Assembly (NCBI RefSeq): GCF_000002075.1 | Contig: NW_004797602.1 | Location: forward strand, 97,444-161,443 | DNA: 64,000 bases | Direction of reading: 5' to 3' | Source: Aplysia californica | Taxonomy: Eukaryota > Mollusca > Gastropoda > Aplysiida > Aplysiidae | In this document: positions 46,049-58,915 of the stretch, one piece after another | Layout: each line of letters begins with the position of its first letter | How positions within the stretch are numbered: the first letter of the stretch is position 1 | Translations under genes and position numbers: made by a program | The notes under the pieces: model-generated | Databases searched by the model: none | Told to the model about the DNA's origin: nothing | What the model saw: the letters and a program-made list of their open reading frames with translations, nothing else

Positions 46049-49000
46049 GTAGGACCACTGCCACTAGTACTAGATCTAGTACTATAGTATATCTAGATCT
46101 AGTACTACTAGATCTAGTACTAGGCCCTAGGCAGGCGCGGCTAGGCAGGATGCCAGAGTCAGGGTATTTAAGTCTGTGAATAATAGTGTTGTTTGAACTG
46201 CAACTGTCGACGGAAGAGAAAGTGGGTGTAATTGGCTGGTAACAGTAAATGTGCGAAAAGGTGTCAAAAGTCCGGCACTTTTTCGTCTGTTACCAAAAGT
46301 CCTGCCCCCTCAGGACCCTCAGACTCGAGGCCTCACTCCTGCGTACACCTTGCCTGCCCCTCCTAGTCCTTGGCCTAGCCTAGGCCTAGATTCTAGATCT
46401 AGAGATCTAGTCTAGATTTGGATTATATTAGATCGATATAATAACAACGAAGTGACTATTTCTCCGAACGCTGGGGAAAAAATAAACTTGACCTCTAAAT
46501 CTAGATCTAGATCTAGATCTAGAATATAGATCTAGATTCTAGATCTATTTCTCAGAACGGTTTCCGTTCTTGAGATTTTTTGGATGTGAGACTATTTCGG
46601 CGTCATCTTTCATTCTGCCGTTCTGCGAGGGCTGGGAGGAAGCATTTTTTGCATCGAATTCAATTTCTAGGAGCTAAAGATTTTTAGATGTCTGAATATT
46701 CAGATACTTCAATTGTGGTTGGGGCAATTTTCCCGGACTATACTTCATTTGAAAATGCCTTCAAAAGGAGCTGCGAGAAAACAAAGCAACTTTCGCAGTA
46801 AACCTATTTTGCATTAAGTCACCCCTAAAGCAAAACTAAAATCCTTCATGATGTAACAAAAAAAAATCCCTTCACTCCCCACCCGTCACACCTTGCACAC
46901 ACACACATCACACACACACACACACACAGACTCACACACATACACACGCACGCTCGATCACTCTCTCACACACACATACACACGCACACACACACACACA
47001 CGCCCACACATGCGCGTGCGGCCACTCCATTCGCAGATAACTAAAAAATTTCGAGAATGTAAACCGTTCGGAGAAACAGAGTTCAAGTTTATTTTCCTGA
47101 ACGTTCATAGAAATAGAGCCGGCCTAATAATAATGGAAGTGCCTATTTTAGGCTCAGGAGAAGAAAAAAAAACCTTCGGGGACCGGGATTCGATGCCACG
47201 CTTGGAAGCACCGAACATTAGAGAATCATCATGTAGACAGCTTGTACGTTCTCTAGACCTAATGTTAGAGAACGTAGACTAATTAAAACGCCGAAGCCTA
47301 GATCAGACGATGTCATTTGTGATGGCAAAATATAAAGTGTACGCAGAGATAATATTTTTAGGTATTGCATGACGACACTGCGGACAGGAAATAATGCTTA
47401 CAGAGTTGCACCCTCTTGTTATTATTATCCAAGCGTCTTTTGACTTACTTGCTCAAACTCAAATGATTTATGATTATGAGAGATGAACAAGACAACTTTT
47501 AGGCCTAACAATGTCAGAAACAATTGTTAGATCTAGATCTAGATCTACCCAATATTGATCGGAATAAGACAACGTCATAAAAATGGAGTCTAATCCTAGG
47601 AGGTTTATAATCAAGAATCTGAGAAAGCTTCCACAATTCAAGCAGAGCTACAATATTATTGTGTAGAAACGAAGGCTGCTAGTACTGCGTTTCAAATAGC
47701 ATGGGAGCTATTCAGAATGCAGCATTTTAAATAGCATGGGAGCTAATCAGAATGCGGCCTTTCAAATAGCATGGGAGCTATTCAGAACGGGGCGTTGCAA
47801 ATAGCGCCTGCCAATAATAATAATATATTTTACATTCTCTCCCATCTCATGCTCGGGTATTACTATCTACATTAGTCTAATAATTAGACCTTTAGCCTCT
47901 ATAATTTATAGTCTACATAATGTAGCCTATAGTTATAGTATAATTTTTATCATGTTCTTTTTGTCCTCTTTTCACTAAGATAATCTGGTTTGGGTGATAA
48001 CTACGGAGTGTGGGTTTTGGCTCTTAGATCTATTGACTATTAGTAAGCCTACTTCTGTCTGTTCTTAACGATTACTTTTTGGCGCGTGTGCCGATATATA
48101 ATGTTTGATGCATGGGGAGTTAGAAATATCAAATCTAACTGTAAAGCATCAAATGATGGTTAACCCCCATATTTTAATAGGTCATGGGGCCAAGCACAAG
48201 TCAGTATTGATATCCAGTATTCTTGTAATATTGTTCGGTTTGTGGGTACAAACAGATTTAGAGAGAGTGAAGAAATGCTCGCTAGAAAGTAGGGCTGGAT
48301 CCTGCTCGTCAAATTTGAGAGTGGCGATAAGTCGGCTTCAATGAATCGCGAGTACGCGAGCGCTCGTGGAACTGTGGCGGAACACTGACTGAAACGGAAC
48401 AGTGTCATATCAACGCCTCTCGGCGAGCGCGAGTCCCACTCTTGTTGTTCCGCCATCCTCTCCGCCCCACACCCTTTGTTGCGCTGCTCTATCAACTGAC
48501 CTCAATTAGTGACCCCCATAAATTCCCCGCCCCCAACCCCACCATTCACTAAAACAATGGCTCCATAAAATTCCTTCTGTCTATTGGTTGGACCCCGTTC
48601 ATTTTGTTTTAATAGGGGGGTTGAAGTATACCATCTTCTGTAAAATAAGGGGAGCCATACTAAGTGTTCCATTCCGTTCTTGCGCTCGTGACTCGACTCA
48701 GCAGTAGGTTAAACAAGCCACAAGGTGATGACAGCGACAGGGGAGTGAATCGGGAATCGTTTGGCGATACTGTTCTGCGTTCCGCTGAAATGAATCGTGA
48801 ATCGCGTTCCGCAGGAAAGAGTGGCGATTCAGTTCCGTTCTCCCGCTCGTGACCCAGCCCTACCGGAAAGGGCTCTTTGTTTTATTTTTGTCTTTTAGTA
48901 CACTGTAACCGAAAAGTGACTACTGAGTAAAAGAAAGGTACTGTCTAAATCCCAATACGTTACCTAACAGTTATAACAAAAGTGCTATGTAAGGTACATT

Positions 49001-52000
49001 ATTCCACTATTCTTGGGGCTAAAACCGGAGAATGCCTTTACGCTGATAATACTGAGTTTTGATACATTTAGTTTTTGAATTATTTGATGGCTCTTTATTC
49101 GAAATAGAGTAAGCTAAACTTAATATTTGTAGTATTTACTTAGGCCTAATTTTTTTTACTCTGGGCCGGTTCAGGGGGTGTGCGCTCTTGTTTTTTCCCA
49201 TAATTGATGTTTTGCAATCTGGTTTGAAATTTTATTGAAAACATATATATAATAATAATTATTTATTTTCAGCAGTTTTAGTGACCAATTGTGTGATGCA
49301 ACAAAAAATATGTTTGTTTGACCCCCAAAAGTAGTTGTCCAGCTTTGTGCAGGACTGAAAGGAAGAATTTATCTTTATTTGAAACATGATCTGGAACCAG
49401 AATCTAGATATTCACGTTCTAGGTTAGAGATAGATACGGCTGAAACTGTCTAAGATGGCCACCCATTGTCAAGGAGAAAAGTGGCTGTCTTTTACACAGG
49501 TGGCCATCTTTAGGCAGGACTGATCAAAATGAAGAAAACAAACCATAATTTTCTTCTGAGCTCCCAACTGGAAACAATTGCAGGCTTAGGACTGCCGTAA
49601 GGCCCATTAAAATGTCTTTTTGTTTCCTTTCCTTCTGTGAAGTGTATTATTATTATATACTAGAAAGACAGTATGCAGTGCAAGGATAAAATGAAAGAGT
49701 TAATGATGACATTCATAGTTACCAACTGGGTAAACAGAGCGATTGCTCATAGATAGTATGATTCGTGTGTGGTCAGAGTTGTGGTGCGCGACTACTGGAT
49801 TATGATGGTTCGCGCACCTTCCTAACCAGCGACCGAAAATTTGTTACCGACAAGCCAACTTTGGTAAACAGTGGAAGGGACATATTTATGCATGCAACAT
49901 GATGGGTTTTTTCATTGGAAGGACTAGCAATAACAACAGGTGAATGGATTATGACGGCTTGTCAACAAGGTCAGGGGCTGATATATAATTTGTGGCAACA
50001 CTTCGGACAATGATGGATTTATGGGGCCATTTTTTACAGTTTTTTTGGCTGTTGGTTGATAAACTATAAGGTCTACAACCGCATTGTACAGGTTTGTCGC
50101 TGTACGCAGTGCCATTATATTGAAAAAAATGCAAAGGGACCATTTGTAGAGGTGTCCGCCTTGGTAGGTTCAACTGTATTCATAGCATGCCTTTTAAAAA
50201 ATGTTTATCTAGAGTCAATACTAGCAGAGTCTGCTAGTGGACTGCAGGCCAGGAGATATACCTTTTTTAAAATTTGGACTAGTTAGTAATCAAGTGGACA
50301 GTGGACCATAATAAAAGTGGAGATAGGTCCTTTGGATGCCAATTTGAATATATAGAAAGATCAGCAAACCTGGCCTCAGATTAGGGCGGAGTTTATATTT
50401 ATAGGGGAGAAGACTACTTATGGTTGTGAATGTTGATTTGAAAAAGGTTTCTGAAAACATCATGTAACAGTGGTCTAAGAAAATGTTGCTTTCCTGTACT
50501 GTGTAAGTGGGCATGGATATGATCAATAAGCTCAACAAATAAAACTGTTGTAAATGAGAGAAGTTTCATTGATCAGATACTCATGTAATCATTGATATTT
50601 CTTTTTTTTTCAGTTTTTGGGCGAGCAATCCAGTCTTTATCTAAAATAGGGGATGAACTGTATTTTGAACCTTTGGAAGATGGAGTAAGTAAACATGCAT
50701 TTTCAATTGTTATATCTTATCGTACCCTGGGAGGAGAATTAAGTTCTAGCTTTGAATATATTTCAGTGTTGTATTTCAATGTTGTACCCGTGTATTAATT
50801 TGTACTATTTGAATCACTTTGCATCGTTAATTAGTTTACTCTGCATTGGGATTGAGTAAAAACATACTTTGAAAGTGTCATCCAAAGCAATCCTTTTATC
50901 TCTCCTGAATATTTTAACAAGGTGGGCGCTATTTAAGATATGGTGATGCTGGATAATGTTAGCCTAAACTGCAGGGCCAATCAGACTACAGAAGGGTTTG
51001 AGATACTCTTGAACAATTGGTTTAGGATTTACATGAATAGATCTGTCTACATTTACAGTTGTACCTCAGGACAGTGAACTCCTGCCGTTCTGCCTATGGA
51101 TACTTCCAGTTTTCCCCATCGTTTTTCTTACATTACATCGATGGGTCTTCGGGTCAAGATGGAAGGAGCTCAGATGAAGAAGGTCTGAGATGCAAAATAG
51201 GCATGAAGGTAAAGGCAAATTTGTACCAACCTGACCTGCTAGCGAAGCTTCAATGGCATTGTAAAAAATTATTTATGCTTTTGAAATACTTTAAAATTTG
51301 AACTTAAAACTACAGTCAAACCACATTACATCACCACCCTTGGGACGAGCATAAATTTGGCGGAGTTGTGGGGCTAGTGGTTGAAATGGGGTTCCTCTGT
51401 TGTAGAGCCGCGACTGTCCAGCGTCAAGGAACATGATTCTGTTATGCGATCTGAGTTTGTGAAAAGGGTCTTTTTCTTAGTGATGTACATGTACATGTAT
51501 TCAGAGCTGAGAGTCTTCTCTCTTTCTATCTTTATGTCTTTCTTGTGGGAGAAGGATTATGAAGTAGCCAGCAAGTGGGTGTTGTGCACCATGTGCAGTG
51601 TGTACTTCTGGCGATCAGGTTCGCTGGCGGCATGGCGGGGTAAATTTGCATTAGTTAAATAAGGACTGTACAACCCAGACAATTAGCAGATGGCGGTGTG
51701 AAGGCAAAAATGCTACGTTTATATAAGCGTTCTTTTTCGTATATTTGCAAAACCTGGAAGTAAGCGAGGCTGGTGATACAATAAGGTTTGACTGATATAT
51801 ATGCTTTCACTCTTAAAACAGCTCCTCTGTGATTTGATACATTTTTTTCCAACAATTCTGTCGTTTCTATGAGTTTTCACTTTTTCACATGCTTTTTAAT
51901 GAACAGGCAACTTAATCAAAGTTGATTTTTGTTTCTCGTGGGATATATATATAACTTTGTTTGTACAGATAGTTGGAAGGTACCAGTAATATGTCCTAGT

Positions 52001-55000
52001 TCTTTTCTGTCCCTCAATTTTGTTCGTCGCTCTTGCTTTGTCCACACAGTCCTAGAATGAAATGTGATCATTGGATCAATGTACTTCTTTTTACTCGAAC
52101 AAATTGGTGGGTTAATAAACGGTGTCTTTTATTTTATGTGGTCTCTCAGTTGTGATTGATTATAATGTAAAAGTGTTTTGAGATATCACTGAAATATTGA
52201 CCTTTGCTATGTCGTCTTTTCTACAGTCTGTGATGGCAGTATTCAAGTCACTGCCAACAATTGATAAAACAGTGGAGAAATGCAGAATCTCACTGAACAT
52301 GTCTGAAGCAAGGCTCATTTTCCAAATGTACTGCAGACATGGTAATTATTCTTGCAACAAGGTCTGAATATGAGTTGTTCAATTTAAAAAAAAGAGAAAT
52401 GGCTCTGATGCCTAGAAAGTTCACGAGCTTCTCTGGTTTCGCAATTAGGCTCTTTAGTACTGCTAGCAGAGGTTGTGAGTTTGATTTCAGAGTTGAGGAG
52501 GTCATAATGAGGTGTCACTATTTGTCTTCTAGAATGTTGTATTCCACTCAGGCAGGGTTGAAGTAACCCACCTCACAGATGATCTGAATTGTGTTGATGG
52601 GGGCCTAAATCACTTACAGTAAACTTTTGAAGAGTACAAATTTGACTAAGAAATTTGACCAAAAAGTGGTCTTGCAGTTTCTCTCCAAATTTTAATGACA
52701 CAAATTCTGACCCAGCTGACCCGTAATTATGCTGCTATTTTATTCATACTTGCAGGGGGGTTCTTACAAAGTTACTTTCCAAGAGATGCATATTACAACC
52801 CAGAATTATTTGGGTTGGAACCTATGACTTAAAGATACTGGGTCCCACTTGCAACATTTCTTTCCAATGGTCACCAGTTCAGACCCAGAAATGGTGGGAA
52901 TGGAACCCTTGACTTTTGGATGGTAGGTCACTCTGCATACATGCACTAAGAAAGAGTAGAAAATACTTTAACTGAAAAGGATTTTGCTTCACAACCCTTT
53001 ATACTGAAACAAAGTGCTTCAACCTGCTTTTCTGTGAACTCAGTAAGCTTATGTGACCATGACATGTCAATGTGAGGAGTATTATTCTGTATGGTTTTGA
53101 GCTGTAGTTTACTTTTGAAGCATTCTTTACAATATGCACCAATAGTGTAATTTCTATTTTTAAATTATTTTACTTTAAGAGATTTGGTTTACTGATAATA
53201 ATTAAAATTAATAATTATTATAATCATTTGATTTAAGTGACACATGTCCATGCTTCACAGCAGGTTCTATGCACTTTTCAAGTACTGATGTTGAACAAAA
53301 GTATTTTTCTCTTACATCATAGTTGTCATGTTGAGTGTTAAAAGTCTTTTTTTTAAATCCTGTATTTGTCTCTATATTTTGTTTTCCAGGTATTATAAAG
53401 ACTCATAACTTGGCTTTTATAGAATGTGACACACTTCAGGCAGTTTTCTCTAAAGATTTATGCCCAAACAAAATAACAGCCCCTCCAAAGTAAGTTTCAA
53501 GTTTCCCTTGATGTTGCTAAACTTGACTTGGCATGTCTTACTGAAAGTGAAAGCATTGGGTTCTTAGAAATAATTCCATTTAGGCTATTAAGTTTGTTTG
53601 GGGAATTGATTAAATATAAACTATTGCTCATTTTTTTAAATGAATGAAATTTTTACTTGTTTCTCATACAGTAACTGTCTCAAAAATGTAGATTTTACAT
53701 TAATAATTATTGGTTTAAAATAATTTAATGGTATAATCAAGCCATTTAAAATTTTGTATTCTCAAATAACTTCTGTAGTCCATTACCAATGGTTTATTTG
53801 GGGTAAATGTATCTATGAGGAAACTTAAGTCTTTCGGTCTGAATCCGTCCATCCTTCAGATATTCTACACCACCACCATAGAAATTTTGATAAATTTTGG
53901 TATCGCTTGCTATGGTAGCAATTTGCGAAGGCAACACATTATAAAAATAAACAAGTTGATAAGAAAGGTATCAAGAACAACTGGTAGAGAACTAAGCAAC
54001 TTTGAATATCTGCACTAGACAAAATTTTTAAAAAGACGGAAATAATGCTTAGTGACATCGGAATTTCAACTTTCGACCCGCAGTAAACGATACATTTCCA
54101 GTAAAGCAAGAACAGACGGATATAAAAATTCATTCGTACCAACTGCAGTGAGGTTACTGAACACATAGTGCAACAAATGAAAGAGAGAAAGAAAGAGAGA
54201 ATGTTTTACGGAGCGGGTTGTCCTAGCACGTGAGACATGTATTTACTTGGCCTAATGTCCTGTCTTGTTGTGTGTTTGCATGAGTGCACCTTTAGGTCTA
54301 ACTTTTCTAACGTCTATTGCCATTGTTAACGACCAAGACAAATTTCTCCATGCGAGATGAATAAAGATTGTCATTGTCATTGTCATTAAATGCAGCTAAC
54401 ATTTTTAAAATCCATAAATGAGCAGCTATGCTTAATGTTATTTTTATATTGGAGTTTATACATCTTCAATATGTATTTTTTCATTGAAAATATATTTTTT
54501 TCTTTTTGAATAATATAATACTACGACTGGAAATGGAAGCGTTAGATATGTGCACTGTGAAATGCCTAAAAGAAGTTCATTACCTCTGGTTTATTAGAGA
54601 TTTAACAAAGATTTGTAAATTGAACCTTGAATAATTTTTGTCAATGTTTCTTTTTCATTTAGGCTTCTGTGTGATGCAGTTCTAAACTTTCAAAGTACTC
54701 AAGAAGAAATCACCCTCATAGTGAGACCGGATTTCTTAGCACTTAAAAACTACGTAGAGGATGAGCCTGGTATGTTGCTGTGACATTCCTTGACAACTAT
54801 TTCTATGTGTAATTGTAATTTTGTTTTTACACCCCTATCGAAACAGTTTATATCTTTTAGTGGACGGGCTGCTCTGACCCTGTCTATACAACATCCCAGC
54901 AGACAGATGGAGATACTCAATTTTTTAAAAGGCCGGTGCTAGCCACCCGATCTGGGGTGGCTAGCCTTTTGTTACTTGAACAAATTCGGTCGATTAGCCT

Positions 55001-58000
55001 GATGCTACTGCCCTGTGGGGATTTATGCGACCTCGGATGGCTAGCATTTTTGTGCCCACCCAAAACCAGTCATCTAGATCTAGTACTAGGTATCGTAAAC
55101 ACAGCTTCGCAGCCTTCCAAGCGACATGACGCTGCAGAGAGCACCTAGCATACCTCTGTGATTGGCCCAAATATCGATGACATATTTCCGCCATTTATTT
55201 TTCTGTCCTCAATTTTTGCCGTCAGCGCAACTTTTCCTAATTTTTCTTGCAACTATTGCTATTTTCAAATGCAACTTGCTCCAGGGCTTCCCTCCCGAGT
55301 TGACTAGATCTATCACCCTTTATTATTATACATCGGAATGCCGGTGACAAAGTTACTAAAAATAGAAATGCAGCATTGTGATGTTATCAAAGATTCTGTA
55401 CTGCCAAGATGTTTTAATTGCCATATCTCACGTCTGAGCGAGACTTGGGCGCAACCTTGTCTTAGCGCATGACAGCCTGTGATACGAGTGTAAACAAACG
55501 TTCCAGCTCTAAGTTGAAGGAAGAAACCGGTGTATAAAGTGCTATCAATGGACTTGAAATGTGAAAAATACTAGGTCCTTAATATTTTTCACATTTAAAG
55601 AGGTTAAATAGTTGTAAATCTTTTAAAAAGTTGATCTACTTTTATGCTGTTTACTTCAAAGTACTTTTTTAAATAGAGAGTGTAACTTGCAAGAATAATT
55701 TTTATATTGATGCTAAGGTATCCTACTCTCAATGGACTTGAAATGTGAAAAATACTAGGTCCTTAATATTTTTCACATTTAAAGAGGTTAAATAGTTGTA
55801 AATCTTTTAAAAAGTTGATCTACTTTTATGCTGTTTACTTCAAAGTACTTTTTTAAATAGAGAGTGTAACTTGCAAGAATAATTTTTATATTGATGCTAA
55901 GGTATCCTACTCTCCTTTTACAGTGAGTTGTCATATGTTTTGATGTTGAGGTTAAGAGTTACGAAGACCTTTAAAGAGAATGCATAATTTAATGTTAAAA
56001 GAAAGAAATTGGTCTGTATGTATGTTGATTGCTTCAAAGTACTTTTGACAGAGAATCAAACTTGAAAAACGATTTCTTTGTTCATTTCAAAGTAAAAACA
56101 ATGCGAATACTATAAGACTTAAGTGGTATTCAATGATCTTCCAAAAGGAAAAAAAATTAAGTTATGTGACCGTAATTGTTATTTACTGTAATCTCTTTGT
56201 TTATGTGTGTCTATAAAACTGTAAAGATAAAGTTGAGCCATGCAAAAAATCAATGGCGGTGATCCTTTTGAAGACAATGTTCTGTGCAGGTTTTACTGAT
56301 TTGTCTATGTATGAAAAGCCTGCATTCAAAAGAGGTGGAAAAATGTTGCCAGCAAAACTTTTATGCATTTTACTCTATAGTACAGTAAATGTAATTAGTT
56401 GCTTCGATCTGTTGTTGTAAGAAGTAACTAAAGTCGTTTTACGTGTAAGTGATTTTGTTTGAAAAGCTATGTTGTTCATAACGGTCACTCAAGATCACAC
56501 GTAAAAATGACCGTTAAAGACAGATGGCCACTAAGGACAGAGTCTGAATTATTATTGTCATTTGGTTGACTTGACAATCTGAAATCTTGATTTTATCTTT
56601 CCTTTTCATTTCCATCAAAATTGTAATCTATCATAAGAGCTTCTGTGCATTGATTGAACGTACACACATTGTCTGAGGACGGGTTACCAGAAAACTTTTT
56701 TTGCAAGTGACTGCTATAAGCAGATTTTAAGGCTAACTTATCAAGGAAATGACTGATTGTGACTGCATTGGACAGGGACTGCCATGTACAGGTTAAAAAG
56801 AATATGGGGAAAAAATCCCATGGTGTCACGGAACAGTGATGTTTGTTCTTTTTGATTTTGCCAACAAAGTTTTTACCACAGTGCAGTAAATGTAATTATA
56901 TTATGTTCTGATTTTTTGTTGTCAGATATCACCAAAGTCATTCACACCGAAATGACTTTGTCACCCGATGAGTTTGACCACTATCAAGTTGGAGTGGACA
57001 CCGAAGTTACATTTTGCCTGAAGGAACTACGGGTAAGTCAGCTTGCAGTGATGACAAATCTTTCCTTTGACCTAAGGCTCAAATTGGAACTTTGGCTCTT
57101 AAAAAGGAGCCAGGAGTAGCTGTAGAAGTGTAGAAAGAGGATTAAAGGGGATATGAGAAAGGAGTCCAGAAAAGACTGGTGGTTTTGGGGGGTGGGGGAT
57201 AAAACAGATGAAAGAACAGGACTAGAGAGCAGGAAATGAGGAGAGGAGGTGAAAGGAGGAAATTTTAGAGAAAAAATTGTTTTTATCGCTGTCAAGTTTC
57301 GATCCCAGGTCTTTTTAAATGAGGAGCAAATATCGTACCTCGAGAGTACAATAGTCCCAGTATCATTTTGAACTGCCTATTGCTGGTTTTAATTTATGTA
57401 ATTTATGGCTACAAATTTGTTTCATGATTTCATTACAATTGTGTTTTTTTGGGGGTTTTTTCAGGCTATCCTTTCCTTTGTTGACATCACAGATTTGCCT
57501 CTGTGCTTGCATTTTGAATGTGCAGGAAGGTAAGTGAGATGATGCAACTTTTACAAATACTAAAAGTTTAGTAGAAATATAAAAAAGCTGAACCTTTTAT
57601 GTTCCCTGTGACTGGGTAGCCAGGGGGTACATTATATATAGCGTATAATAATTTTCAGTGTCTTGTCTTGTTCTATGCCAGAAGTTTTGTAATACTAGTT
57701 CTAGTGATACAGAATATAGGCAGTTAAAAATGTTTACAGCAGGATAATCAAAAGCGTATAAATAATTCTAATAATCCATTAGAATAGCTACTCTTTTTAT
57801 AAATGAAGGAAAGAAAAACTTTTTAGGGAATTGAGTAGGTTATGGTTTAGTTTTGTACTTCCTCGAGCTCGTAACTTGTTCCCATCAAGAGAACTTATTT
57901 TACTTGTTGAGCCTTTTCCTTGTTTATGTTTTAGAAAGCTTTGCATTTTGACACACAGTGCCTTGATCGGATTTTTTGTGTCCTATTTCAGACCGGTGAC

Positions 58001-58865
58001 CATTTCTATCAGCAGTGACTTGTCGTTTGAAGGTAATTTTGTCCTTGCAACTTTAGCTGATGTTGGCAACTCATCGCAGCAGCGTCTTCCGTCACAGACA
58101 ACACAGAGACAACCTCAGGGACACACAACCAAACGGCCGAGGTAAGTCACAAAGACACATCTGTTATCAATTAATAAAGATTGCAGGGGGGGGTAGAGTC
58201 ACATTTTGGTGGTTTTGAGAAATATCACACATCTCGTATCTTAGAGAGTGATATGTGCGTTCATTTGTTCATTTTTAAATGGAGCATACAGTTTTTATCC
58301 CTTTTTAACTTTAAACATCATCACGAAGCCCTCCTATGGAGTATAACTGAAAGTAAGGAAAAATGAGTCTGCTTTTTTTTCATATCTCTGAACACAATTA
58401 AGAACATCAGGAAGCAGGCTGTTTTGATTCTGCCTATCAGAGCTAACTGGAGCAAAATGGGATACAGCATGCTAGCGTACAGAAGAAAATACGTGGAGAA
58501 AAAAAAAGCCTCCACTCTTGGAAATTGAACTCAAGTCTTCTGCATGCAATGGCAAAGAACCCAAGCTAAGTTACAGATGCTGGCCTCTCCAAATCATTCA
58601 TCTCTTAGGAAATTGAACGAGGAAGAAGAAGAAGAAGTGGGGCACAAGAATCTTGGTGTGAACCAAAACAATAACTTTTCTAATATTATATGACAATGAC
58701 AATCTTTATTCATCTCGCATGGAGAAATTTGTCTTGGTCGTTAACAATGGCAGTAGACGTTACAAAAGTTAGACGTAAAGGTGCACTCACGCAAACGCAC
58801 AAGACAGGACATTAGGCCAAGTAAATACAATATGTCTCACGTGCTGGGACAACCCGCTCCGTAAA

Positions 58866-58915
<50 letters not shown>

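Noticed and set aside
46893-47282. 129-codon open frame rich in His and Thr
   Set aside because: Produced by the CA microsatellite and the sequence after it; no splice context or family match.
48160-48852. Open frames on both strands near 48.2-48.9 kb
   Set aside because: They fall across the hAT-like element ends (repeated GAATCGC blocks) and have no protein signature.
54938-54975. Hairpin followed by T-rich sequence, like a bacterial terminator
   Set aside because: It lies in a RAD9 intron of an animal genome; intrinsic terminators do not apply. Kept only as a hairpin.
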